Assembly: GCA_017848795.1 (NCBI GenBank)
Contig: JAFIHG010000003.1
Coordinates: 1 to 64,000, forward strand
Source: Candidatus Nanopelagicales bacterium
GTDB taxonomy: Bacteria > Actinomycetota > Actinomycetes > S36-B12 > CAIYMF01
DNA: 64,000 nt
Direction: 5' to 3'
In this document: piece after piece, positions 43,949 to 51,505 of the stretch
Layout of the letters: each line of letters begins with the position of its first letter
Position numbering within the stretch: position 1 is the stretch's first letter
Notes under the pieces: generated by a model
Database searches by the model: none
Told to the model about the DNA's origin: nothing
The model's input: the letters and a program-made list of their open reading frames with translations, nothing else
Made by a program: the position numbers and the translations under genes

Positions 43949-45436
43949 TTGACCGAACCAGACCTGACGCGCACCGACCCCCGCTGGGACGCCTTCGCCG
44001 GCGGCCCGTTCCCCATCCTGCTCGACGGCCGGCTCGTGACCGGCAACGCCGGGACGGGCGACATGGTGGCGCCGCACGACCGCCGGGTGGTCGGCCAGTA
44101 CTCGATACCCGACACCGCCCAGCTGCAGGCCGCCGTCACGTCGGCGCGCCGCGCGGTCGACGGCGGCGAGTGGTCCACGTGCACGGGCGCCGACCGCGGA
44201 CGGCTGCTGCGCCGGCTCGGCGAGCTCGTCGAGCAGCACGCCGACGAACTGGCCTTCCTCGAGGCGGTCGACGGCGGCAAGCCGATCAGCGGCGTGCACG
44301 ACAACGACCTCGCGGTGTCGCTCGAGGCGCTCGACTACTTCGCGGGCCGCGCCTCCTACCAGCAGGGCACGGCGATCGACACCGGCGACCCACTCGTCCA
44401 GCACCGCTCGCGGTGGGAACCCGTCGGTGTCGTGCTGGAGATCCTGCCCTGGAACGGACCGCTGTGGACCGGGGTCCAGCGACTCGCCGCGATCCTCGCC
44501 GGTGGCAACGCGGCTCTGCTCAAGCCCGCCGAGCTGGCATCGGCGTCGTTCCTGCGGTTCGCCCAGCTGGTCGCGGAGGCCGGATTCCCGGCGGGCGCGG
44601 TGCAGGTGCTGCCGGGCAAGGGCTCGGTCGTGGGCCAGGCGCTCGTCGCGCACCCGGGGGTGGATCTCGTGTCGTTGACCGGCGGGATCGAGACCGGGAC
44701 GCGGATCCTGGCGCAGACCGCGCAGCAGGTGAAGCGGACCGTCCTCGAGCTCGGCGGCAAGAATCCCAGCCTGGTCTTCGCCGACGCCGACCTGGACGCC
44801 GCCGTCATGTGGACCGCGATCGGTGGCTTCGCCGGCACCGGTCAGGTCTGCGCGTGCGCCTCACGGGTGCTCGTCCAGCGTCCGGCGTACGAGGAGTTCC
44901 TGCAGCGGTTCGTCGCGTTCGCCGAGTCCTTCGTCGTCGGTGACCCGCTCGACCCGGCCAGCCAGCTCGGCCCCGTGAACGGCGCGGCGCAGTGGGAGAA
45001 GATCTGGCAGTACGTCGAGACCGGCAAGGCCGAGAGCAAGCTGCTCACCGGCGGTACGTCGTACACCGACCCCGGGCGCAGCGCCGGCTGGTACATCCCG
45101 CCGACCGTCTTCGCCGACGTGGACCCCGCCTGCCCCGTCGCCGTCGACGAGATCTTCGGCCCGGTCGTCGCGCTCACCCCGTTCGACGACGAGGCGGAGG
45201 CGATCGCGCTCGCCAACGACACCCGCTATGGGCTCACCGCCGGGGTCTTCACCAGTGACGTCGCCACCGCCGGCCGGGTGAGCGACGCGCTCGCGGCCGG
45301 GCAGGTGTTCGTCAACCAGTGGTTCGGCACGGGCGGTGTCGCGATCGCCTCGCAGGGGTACAAGACGAGCGGTCTGGGCGGCGCCGGGATGGAGAAGTAC
45401 CTGCACCACAAGAACGTCTTCACCCGCCTCGCTTGA
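43949..45436 (+). CDS. aldehyde dehydrogenase 2
   Basis: A 495-residue ALDH, expected to oxidise the aldehyde released by the upstream aldolase, for example glycolaldehyde to glycolate. Catalytic Cys in GTGQVCACASRV, Glu in LELGGKNPSLVF, and coenzyme loop SLTGGIETGTRI (the usual FTGS reads LTGG). TTG 43949 is chosen because TGAGGA precedes it by 7 bases and it gives the normal family N-terminus. It ends the operon; its stop codon overlaps the -35 of the following promoter. Confidence 0.87.
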   Translation: MTEPDLTRTDPRWDAFAGGPFPILLDGRLVTGNAGTGDMVAPHDRRVVGQYSIPDTAQLQAAVTSARRAVDGGEWSTCTGADRGRLLRRLGELVEQHADELAFLEAVDGGKPISGVHDNDLAVSLEALDYFAGRASYQQGTAIDTGDPLVQHRSRWEPVGVVLEILPWNGPLWTGVQRLAAILAGGNAALLKPAELASASFLRFAQLVAEAGFPAGAVQVLPGKGSVVGQALVAHPGVDLVSLTGGIETGTRILAQTAQQVKRTVLELGGKNPSLVFADADLDAAVMWTAIGGFAGTGQVCACASRVLVQRPAYEEFLQRFVAFAESFVVGDPLDPASQLGPVNGAAQWEKIWQYVETGKAESKLLTGGTSYTDPGRSAGWYIPPTVFADVDPACPVAVDEIFGPVVALTPFDDEAEAIALANDTRYGLTAGVFTSDVATAGRVSDALAAGQVFVNQWFGTGGVAIASQGYKTSGLGGAGMEKYLHHKNVFTRLA

Positions 45437-45481
45437 CACCCCTCATATCGCAATCGAAGATGCGGATATCACCAACAGAGA
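45433..45481 (+). promoter_or_regulatory. promoter and paired operator g
   Basis: TTGACA (45433-45438), 17 bases and GAAGAT (45456-45461). The operators TATCG-CAATC-GAAGA (45446-45460) and TATCA-CCAAC-AGAGA (45467-45481) start 21 bp apart, and the first covers the -10 as in operator f (both share CAATC-GAAGA). Confidence 0.58.
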
Positions 45482-45535
45482 CGACCGACCCGAACTGATC
45501 GGCGTCCCCAGGGACGGCAGCCGAGTGGAGTGCAG

Positions 45536-46528
45536 ATGGTAGAGATCGCCGGCGGGCCCGCTGCGTGGCGCGGTCCGCAGATCCTCGACGACCCGAGCTG
45601 GAAGATCGAGCTCACCCCCGAGCACGTCGGCGAGCTGCGGGCTGCGCTCGCCGCCGTCGACCGGCCGGGTGCGGCCTTGCGCGACATCGCCAAGGAGGAC
45701 TTCGGGCTGCCCACTCTCGCGCCGGTCCTCTCCGGTGTCGTCGACGAGCTCGTCGACGGACGGGGTTTCGTGCTGTTGCGCGGCGTACCGGTCGAGGAGC
45801 TCACCGAACGGCAGGCCGAGCTCATGTACTGGGGGATCGGGCTGCACGTCGGCATCCCGATCCACCAGAAGACCGAGGACGACCTGCTGGTGCACATCCG
45901 TGACCAGGGTGTGGACCCGAACGACCCGCTGGTGCGCGGGTTCCAGACCAACGCCAGCCTGGACTATCACGCCGACTCCTCGGACGTCGTCGGACTGCTG
46001 TGCATCCGCCCCGCCAAGCGCGGCGGAGTGAGCACGATCGTCAGCGCGGTCGCGGTGCACGACGAGATCGTGCGCCGCCGCCCCGACCTGGCCGAGCTGC
46101 TGCACCAGGACTGGTGGCACGACCGCCGCTCCAGTGACGGCCCGGAGTCGTTCTTCCAGTGCCCGATCTTCGGGACCAACGAACAGGGCCGGCTGTTCGC
46201 GCACTACGGCCGGGCGTACATCGAGTCCGCGCCGCGCGGGCCCGGCGTGCCGGCGTTGACGGCTGCCCAGATCGAGGCGATGGACCTGCTCGACGAGCTG
46301 GACAACTCGCCGGAGTTCGTGCTGAACATGGACTTCGCGCCCGGCGACATCCAGTTCCTGAACAACTACACGATCATGCACGCGCGCACCGACTACGAGG
46401 ACCACCCCGAGCCGGAGCGCAAGCGCGACCTGATCCGCCTCTGGCTCGTCATCGACCGCGACCTCGGCCTGCCCGAGAAGTTCGAGGCGGGCGGGATAGT
46501 CCCGCGGGCGGTCGCGCTCGCCCGCTGA
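45536..46528 (+). CDS. TauD/TfdA-type Fe(II)/2-oxoglutarate dioxygenase 2
   Basis: A 330-residue dioxygenase related to the one at 23946. Iron ligands: H145-A-D147 in DYHADSSDVVG and H282 in IMHARTDY; the 2-oxoglutarate Arg lies in KRDLIRLWL. The two proteins share DSSDVVxLxCxRPxKxGG, so they descend from one ancestor, but this copy lacks the long C-terminal tail. GGAG lies 5 bases before ATG 45536 (GTG 45530 is a close alternative). It is cotranscribed with the SMP-30 gene 5 bases later. Confidence 0.84.
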   Translation: MVEIAGGPAAWRGPQILDDPSWKIELTPEHVGELRAALAAVDRPGAALRDIAKEDFGLPTLAPVLSGVVDELVDGRGFVLLRGVPVEELTERQAELMYWGIGLHVGIPIHQKTEDDLLVHIRDQGVDPNDPLVRGFQTNASLDYHADSSDVVGLLCIRPAKRGGVSTIVSAVAVHDEIVRRRPDLAELLHQDWWHDRRSSDGPESFFQCPIFGTNEQGRLFAHYGRAYIESAPRGPGVPALTAAQIEAMDLLDELDNSPEFVLNMDFAPGDIQFLNNYTIMHARTDYEDHPEPERKRDLIRLWLVIDRDLGLPEKFEAGGIVPRAVALAR

Positions 46529-46533
46529 TCGAC

Positions 46534-47373
46534 ATGGCCGGGTCCGCTGCGCGGCCGCTCGGCATCGGACGGTTCGCGCTCGCCGAGAGCCCGGTGATGA
46601 CGAGCGACGGCCTGGTGTTCGTCGACCTGGAGGGGCACGCGCTGCACCGGCTCGACCCGGCAGCGAGGACTCTCGCGAGCTGGTCGTACGCGTTGCCGGT
46701 GTGCTGCGCGGTACCCGCACGCTCGGGCGGCCTGCTCGTGGCGCTCGCGGAGCGGGTGGAGCACCTCGACCCCGCAGACGTCCGCACCGTCATCAGCGTC
46801 GACGTGCCGCCCGGCGTGCGGCTGAACGACGGCTCCTGCGACCCGCGCGGTCGGTTCTTCGTGGGCAGCTGCGGCTATGAGCGTGAGCCCGGACGTGGTG
46901 CGCTGCACCGCCTGCACGGCGAGCGACTGGTGCCCGTCCTCGACGGCCTCACGCTCCCGAACGGGCTGGGCTGGTCGCCTGACGGCGACCGCCTCTACCT
47001 CGCCGACTCGGTGCGGCGCGTCGTACTCGTCCACGCCTACGACCTCGAGCGCGGCGAGGTCGGCCCGCTGCGGGACACGCTCGACACCTCCGCCGTCAGC
47101 GGCTACCCCGACGGGCTGACGGTGGACAGCGACGGCCGCCTCTGGGTGGCGTTCTGGGGCGGCGGCGCCGTCCGCTGCCTCGACCCGGACGGGAACGTCC
47201 GGCACGAGGTGCGAGTCTCGGCGGCGGCGACGACCAGCTGTGCCTTCCTCGCGCCGGGCAAGCTGGTCGTCACGACCGGAACCGGTGGCCCGGACCCGGC
47301 GGGCGATCTCTTCGTCGCCGATGTCCCCGCAGCGGGACTCCCGCAGCACAGCTGGACGCCGGCACCGCCCTAG
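46534..47373 (+). CDS. SMP-30/gluconolactonase-like lactonase
   Basis: A 279-residue six-bladed propeller (about six repeats) of the SMP-30 family, which opens sugar lactones with a divalent metal. Metal-site candidates are Glu in LAESPVMTSDG, Asn in LNDGSCDPRG, Asn in LPNGLGWSPDGDRLYLAD and Asp in YPDGLTVDSDGRLW. It follows the dioxygenase by 5 bases without its own ribosome site, and its stop overlaps the end of the opposing dehydratase gene by 4 bases. A lactonase next to a sugar-acid dehydratase is typical of oxidative sugar breakdown. Confidence 0.85.
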   Translation: MAGSAARPLGIGRFALAESPVMTSDGLVFVDLEGHALHRLDPAARTLASWSYALPVCCAVPARSGGLLVALAERVEHLDPADVRTVISVDVPPGVRLNDGSCDPRGRFFVGSCGYEREPGRGALHRLHGERLVPVLDGLTLPNGLGWSPDGDRLYLADSVRRVVLVHAYDLERGEVGPLRDTLDTSAVSGYPDGLTVDSDGRLWVAFWGGGAVRCLDPDGNVRHEVRVSAAATTSCAFLAPGKLVVTTGTGGPDPAGDLFVADVPAAGLPQHSWTPAPP

Positions 47374-48533
47374 ACACGACCGACGAAGCGGTCGGGCACG
47401 CCGGTCGTCGTGCCCGCCACCCGGGCTCCGGGTGCCTGGTACGGGTGCTTCGCCGCCGCGTCCTCGTCCACCCGCACCCCCAGACCCGGCGCGTCCGGGA
47501 TCGCGACCGTGCCGTCGACGATCGACTCCAGCCCGACGGGAAGATCCAGCCCGAGCTGTTCCCACACCGGGACCAGATGCAGGGCGTACTCGGCAGCCTG
47601 CACCGAGCTGGTCGCTGCGGCCAGCTGCAGGCCGGCCGCGAGCGCCACTGGACCGGCGCAGATGTGCGGGACGACCCGGGCGCCGTGGTACGCGCCGAGC
47701 TGGCAGATCTGCCGGGCGACAGCGAGACCGCCGACCACGGCAGCGTCGGGTTGCAGGACCGCGAACTCGTTGTGCGCCAAGCCGTCCTGCGCCTCGTGCA
47801 GGCTGTAGCAGTGCTCACCGTAGGCGATCGGGACCGGGCTGCGTCGCGCCAGTTCACGGATGCCGGCGCGCGCGCTCTGCAGGAGCGGTTCCTCGAACCA
47901 GGTGACGCCGAGGTCCGCGAGCCGCTCGGCGATCCGTAGCGCTGTCGGCAGCGTGAACGTCTCGCTCCCGTCCACCATGAGCTCGACGTCGGGTAGCAGC
48001 TCGCGCAGCTCGGCGAGCGTGGCGAGGTCGCTTCGCCAGTTCGGCCCGACGCGCACCTTGGCCATCGTCACGCCACGCTCGAGCCATGGCGCGAGCCGGT
48101 CGTGGTGCCAGGATGCCGAGCCCTCTTCGAGGAAGGTCCAGGAGGCGTATACCGGGATCCGCTCGCGCACCCTGCCGAACAACGTGCTCACGCTGACACC
48201 ACGCTGCTGCGCGAGCAGGTCCCACAGCGCGATCTCCACCGCGGACAGCGCCTGCACCGCCATGCCTGCGTCCCCCAGCCGCCGCCTCGTCGAATCGCGC
48301 AACCGCTCGACGAGCGGTTCGACGGCGACCAGCTCGGCGCCGAGCAGCATGGGCGCGTACGCGTCGGTGATCACCCGGGAGACGAGCCCCGCGTAGGTGC
48401 AGCAGTAGCTGTCGCACGCCTCGCCGTACCCGACGCGGCCGTCGTCGGTCTGCACGCGCAGGAAGCAGAACGACACCGGGTCGCGCTCGGTGGATACGGT
48501 GACGGGGATCGGGGTGACCTGCGTGATCCGCAC
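47370..48533 (-). CDS. enolase-superfamily (mandelate racemase-like) dehydratase
   Basis: A 387-residue enzyme, probably a sugar-acid dehydratase. The lid domain (RVGYGEACDSYCCTYAGL) precedes the barrel. The catalytic positions are KVR in TMAKVRVGPN (a K-x-R version of the usual K-x-K), metal ligands Asp in LMVDGSETF, Glu in TWFEEPLL and Glu in IAYGEHCYS, then Asp in LQPDAAVVGG and the general-base His in VVPHICAGP. GTG 48533 has GGAG 7 bases before it. It is divergent from the kinase at 48639 with operator h between. Confidence 0.87.
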   Translation of the reverse strand: MRITQVTPIPVTVSTERDPVSFCFLRVQTDDGRVGYGEACDSYCCTYAGLVSRVITDAYAPMLLGAELVAVEPLVERLRDSTRRRLGDAGMAVQALSAVEIALWDLLAQQRGVSVSTLFGRVRERIPVYASWTFLEEGSASWHHDRLAPWLERGVTMAKVRVGPNWRSDLATLAELRELLPDVELMVDGSETFTLPTALRIAERLADLGVTWFEEPLLQSARAGIRELARRSPVPIAYGEHCYSLHEAQDGLAHNEFAVLQPDAAVVGGLAVARQICQLGAYHGARVVPHICAGPVALAAGLQLAAATSSVQAAEYALHLVPVWEQLGLDLPVGLESIVDGTVAIPDAPGLGVRVDEDAAAKHPYQAPGARVAGTTTGVPDRFVGRV

Positions 48534-48567
48534 GGAGCGACTCCTTCGAGGGGCGGATGGATGCTCT

Positions 48568-48602
48568 GACCGTAATATGAGACGCCGTCTCGGATCGAGA
48601 CG
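48568..48602. promoter_or_regulatory. paired operator h (divergent dehydratase and kinase)
   Basis: GACCG-TAATA-TGAGA (48568-48582) and TCTCG-GATCG-AGACG (48588-48602), starts 20 bp apart. One arm of each repeat matches the family well; the second can also be read as TCTCG-GATC-GAGA. It is the last pair found, at the right edge of the inferred regulon. Confidence 0.58.
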
Positions 48603-48638
48603 CACGCGTTCGAGGATCCGCGAAGAGGGAGGGCCGGG

Positions 48639-49520
48639 GTGCCGGTTGTCGTTGTCGGTTCGATCAACGTCGACGTGACGGTGCCGGTGGGCCTGCCGCC
48701 GCGGGCGGGGGAGACCCAGCTCGGCGGTGCGGCGGTACGCAGCGCCGGCGGCAAGGGCGCGAACCAGGCGGTGGCGCTGTCCCGGCTGGGTCGGCAGGTG
48801 CAGATGGTGGGCGCGGTCGGCGCCGACGCCGACGGCGACTTCATGATCGCCACGCTCACCCGAGAGGGCGTCGGCGTGGACCACGTCCACCGCGTCGCCG
48901 AGGCCACCGGTCAGGCGTTCGTGTTCGTTTCCGCAGGCGGGGAGAGCACGATCGTCGTGGCGCCCGGGGCGAACGGCGCGCTCACCCCGGACCAGGTACG
49001 CACACCGGAGGTCCGCGACGCGGATTTCCTCGTGCTGCAGCAAGAGGTTCCGGCCGACACGGTCGCGGCGGCCATCGCTGCCACGCGCGGCCGGGTGCTG
49101 CTCAACCCCGCGCCGGCACGCCCGCTCGCGCCGGCGGTGCTCGCGCAGGTCGACGTTCTCGTACCCAACCGGGAGGAGCTCGCGGCGCTCGTCGGCGGCG
49201 CGCCGCTGCACACCTACGAGCAGATCGCCGGGGCCGCGCGCGGTCTCGCCGTCCGCGGCAGCGTGGTCGTCACGCTCGGCAGCGACGGAGCCCTGGTCGT
49301 GACGCCGGAGCGCACGATGCACGTTCCGGCGCGTGAGGTGGTGGCCGTCGACGCGACCGCGGCGGGCGACAGCTTCTGCGCCGGGCTCGCCGACGCGCTG
49401 CTCGCGGGCGCGGACCTCGTCGCGGCGGCCGAGTTCGCGACCGGCGTGGCCGCGGTCACGGTGACCCGGCCCGGGGCGATCGACTCGCTGCCGCGCCGGT
49501 CCGAACTCGCCCGGGCCTGA
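48639..49520 (+). CDS. ribokinase/PfkB-family carbohydrate kinase
   Basis: A 293-residue kinase of the PfkB family, closest in layout to ribokinase. Start pattern VVVVGSINVDVTVPVGLPPRAGE, substrate-site GGKGANQAVALSRLG and C-terminal signature DATAAGDSFCAGLADAL with the catalytic Asp. It would phosphorylate ribose or a related sugar or deoxy-oxo sugar acid. GTG 48639 has GAGGGAGGG before it. It is controlled through operator h. With a BMP-type importer this hints at a nucleoside- or pentose-containing substrate. Confidence 0.88.
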   Translation: MPVVVVGSINVDVTVPVGLPPRAGETQLGGAAVRSAGGKGANQAVALSRLGRQVQMVGAVGADADGDFMIATLTREGVGVDHVHRVAEATGQAFVFVSAGGESTIVVAPGANGALTPDQVRTPEVRDADFLVLQQEVPADTVAAAIAATRGRVLLNPAPARPLAPAVLAQVDVLVPNREELAALVGGAPLHTYEQIAGAARGLAVRGSVVVTLGSDGALVVTPERTMHVPAREVVAVDATAAGDSFCAGLADALLAGADLVAAAEFATGVAAVTVTRPGAIDSLPRRSELARA

Positions 49521-49541
49521 CGGGGTCGCCGGCGGCGGGCG

Positions 49542-50117
49542 CTAGCCCGGCAGCAGGACCGTCGCGACCAGCCGGCGCCGCCGCCCGTCGCGCGGTTCGT
49601 GGTCGGAGCGTGCCTGGACCACGCGGCGCAGCTCCTCGACGAGCTCGGCGTACTCGGCATCGTCGAGCCACAGCGCCGCCTGGCGGTAGCCGACACCGTC
49701 GCGGGCGAGGTCGACCCCGCCCGTCGTGCGCGCATTGCTCCTTGCGGCCCGGCGGGCCGGGCGACTCCCGCGGTCGAGGTACCGGTCGAAGTCGCCGAGC
49801 AGCCCCGCGACGAAGGCGAGGAACGCCTGCCGGTGCTCCTCCACCGACATGGTCGCCAGCTCCTCAGGCGGGATCTCCGTCGCCTCGAGCCGTACGGCGT
49901 ACGTGCGCTCGACCGCGCCGCGCACCCGCTGCTCGTCCACCACGGTGAGCACCTCGGCGTCGGCCAGCGCAGCCACGTGTCGGTACAGGGTCGCCGCCGG
50001 GACGTCGGTCAGCTCCGCCTGCAGCTCATTGGTCGTCATGCGGCGCCCGCCCAGCAGCGCCTGCAGCACACGCAGCCGTACCGGATGCAGGAGCAAGGTC
50101 GCGCTGGGGCTGGCCAT
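49542..50117 (-). CDS. ArsR-like winged-helix regulator
   Basis: A 191-residue protein with an N-terminal winged helix (LLLHPVRLRVLQALLGG, LTDVPAATLYRHVAALADAEVL) and a C-terminal helical part (VEEHRQAFLAFVAGLLGDFDRYL; DDAEYAELVEELRRVVQ). It resembles regulators annotated as helix-turn-helix/ArsR or PadR-like. The gene is divergent from 50199. An 18-bp palindrome between the two starts is its likely operator, suggesting autoregulation. Confidence 0.78.
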   Translation of the reverse strand: MASPSATLLLHPVRLRVLQALLGGRRMTTNELQAELTDVPAATLYRHVAALADAEVLTVVDEQRVRGAVERTYAVRLEATEIPPEELATMSVEEHRQAFLAFVAGLLGDFDRYLDRGSRPARRAARSNARTTGGVDLARDGVGYRQAALWLDDAEYAELVEELRRVVQARSDHEPRDGRRRRLVATVLLPG

Positions 50118-50135
50118 GGGCAGACGCTCTCATAG

Positions 50136-50164
50136 TTGACATTGATATCAAAGTCGAGAATAGT
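50136..50164 (+). promoter_or_regulatory. promoter overlapped by an 18-bp palindrome
   Basis: TTGACA (50136-50141), 17 bases and AATAGT (50159-50164). The spacer contains GACATTGATATCAAAGTC (50138-50155), an 18-bp palindrome with a single mismatch pair and a perfect TTGATATCAA core. Its place between -35 and -10 suits a repressor, most likely the divergently coded winged-helix protein. Confidence 0.65.
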
Positions 50165-50198
50165 TGTGGTCGTATCGAACCTGGGAACGGAGAGAGCC

Positions 50199-50561
50199 AT
50201 GGCGGAGCTCGGCATCGAGCAGCAGTCGGACGAACGCGTGCTGACGCTGCGCCTGACGACCGGTGAGAAGGTGGCCGCCCTGCACGGCGATCTGACTGCG
50301 CCGCTGTCGGCGGTGCGCCACGTGGAGGTGGTCCCCGACGCGCTGGCCGCGACGAAGGGGCTGCGTGCCCCCGGCCTGGCACTGCCGGGGTCGCGGAAGA
50401 TCGGGACATGGCGCAGCAAGGGCCACAAGATGTTCGTCGTGGCCCGGCGCGGCGAGCCCGCGGTGCGCGTGGAGCTCGAGGGCCAGCCGTACGCGACGCT
50501 GCTCGTCAGCTCTCCCGACGCGCCGCAGGTGGCCCGGCGGATCGTGACCGCACGTGGCTGA
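50199..50561 (+). CDS. conserved hypothetical protein
   Basis: A 120-residue protein of unknown function with a beta-rich pattern (ERVLTLRLTTGEKVAAL, SAVRHVEVVPDAL, KMFVVARRGEPAVRVEL). ATG 50199 has GGAGAG 4 bases before it. It overlaps the hydrolase gene by 8 bases and is under the palindrome-controlled promoter at 50136. No motif allows a functional call. Confidence 0.68.
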   Translation: MAELGIEQQSDERVLTLRLTTGEKVAALHGDLTAPLSAVRHVEVVPDALAATKGLRAPGLALPGSRKIGTWRSKGHKMFVVARRGEPAVRVELEGQPYATLLVSSPDAPQVARRIVTARG

Positions 50562-51501
50562 GCTGGACCTCACCTTCAGCGGCGGCGGGGTTCGGCTCGC
50601 GGGTACGCTCGCGCTGCCCGCGGCCGCGGACGGTCCGGTGCCCGCCGCGCTCGTCCTGCCGGGCTCCGGCCCGATCGACCGCGATGCCGACATGAAGCGG
50701 CTGCGGCTGGGGATCAGTCGCGAGCTCGCCGGTGCGCTGGCGGCCGCCGGCATCGCCAGCCTGCGGTACGACAAGCGCGGTGTCGGCGCCTCCGGCGGTG
50801 ACTTCCTCCATACCGGCCTCAGCGACAACCTCGCCGACGGGCGGGCCGCGCTGGCGGCGCTCGCCGCCCGGCCGGAGGTCGATCCGGCCCGGCTGCTCGT
50901 CGTCGGTCACAGCGAGGGCGCGCTGCTCGCGATGGCGCTGGTCGCGGGCCTGACCGCCGGACCGGTCGAGGCGACGCCGGCCGGCGTCGTGCTGCTGTCA
51001 CCGGCGGCCGTCCCCGGCAAGGAGATGCTCGCGTGGCAGACCCGGCAGGTCGCGGCCACGCTGCCGTGGCCGGTCAAGGCGCTGCTGCGCCTGCTGCGCA
51101 TCGATCTGGTGCGCAAGCAGCGCGCGAACGTGGCACGGCTCGAGGCGAGCACGGCCGACGTGCTGCGCATGGGCGGGCGCCGGATCAACGCCCGCTGGCA
51201 TCGCGAGCTGCTCGCGTTCGACCCGGCGCCGGCGCTGGCCCGGCTCACCCTGCCGGTGCTGGCCGTGACCGGATCCAAGGACCTGCAGGTCGACCCGGGC
51301 GACCTGCAGACGCTCGCGCAACTGGTCCCCGGGCCGGTCGAGACGCATGTGATCGCCGACCTGACCCACCTGCTGCGCCGCGACGCCCAGGTCGCGTCGC
51401 TCTCGCACTACCGGAAGCTGCTGCGCCGCCCTGTCGATGCCGAGCTGCTGCGCCTGGTCACGGCCTGGGCCGAACGGGTGACGGCAGCACCCCGGCCGTG
51501 A
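50554..51501 (+). CDS. alpha/beta hydrolase
   Basis: A 315-residue serine hydrolase. The oxyanion region is LVLPGSGPIDRD, the nucleophile elbow GHSEGALLA, and a late Asp and His lie in GSKDLQVDPGD and DLTHLLRRD. The opening LDLTFSGGGVRLAGTLALP is typical of the YqiA/acyl-peptidase-like or DUF-type esterases. GTG 50554 overlaps the upstream gene by 8 bases, indicating a two-gene operon. The substrate is unknown. Confidence 0.8.
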   Translation: MAELDLTFSGGGVRLAGTLALPAAADGPVPAALVLPGSGPIDRDADMKRLRLGISRELAGALAAAGIASLRYDKRGVGASGGDFLHTGLSDNLADGRAALAALAARPEVDPARLLVVGHSEGALLAMALVAGLTAGPVEATPAGVVLLSPAAVPGKEMLAWQTRQVAATLPWPVKALLRLLRIDLVRKQRANVARLEASTADVLRMGGRRINARWHRELLAFDPAPALARLTLPVLAVTGSKDLQVDPGDLQTLAQLVPGPVETHVIADLTHLLRRDAQVASLSHYRKLLRRPVDAELLRLVTAWAERVTAAPRP

Positions 51502-51505
51502 GGGG

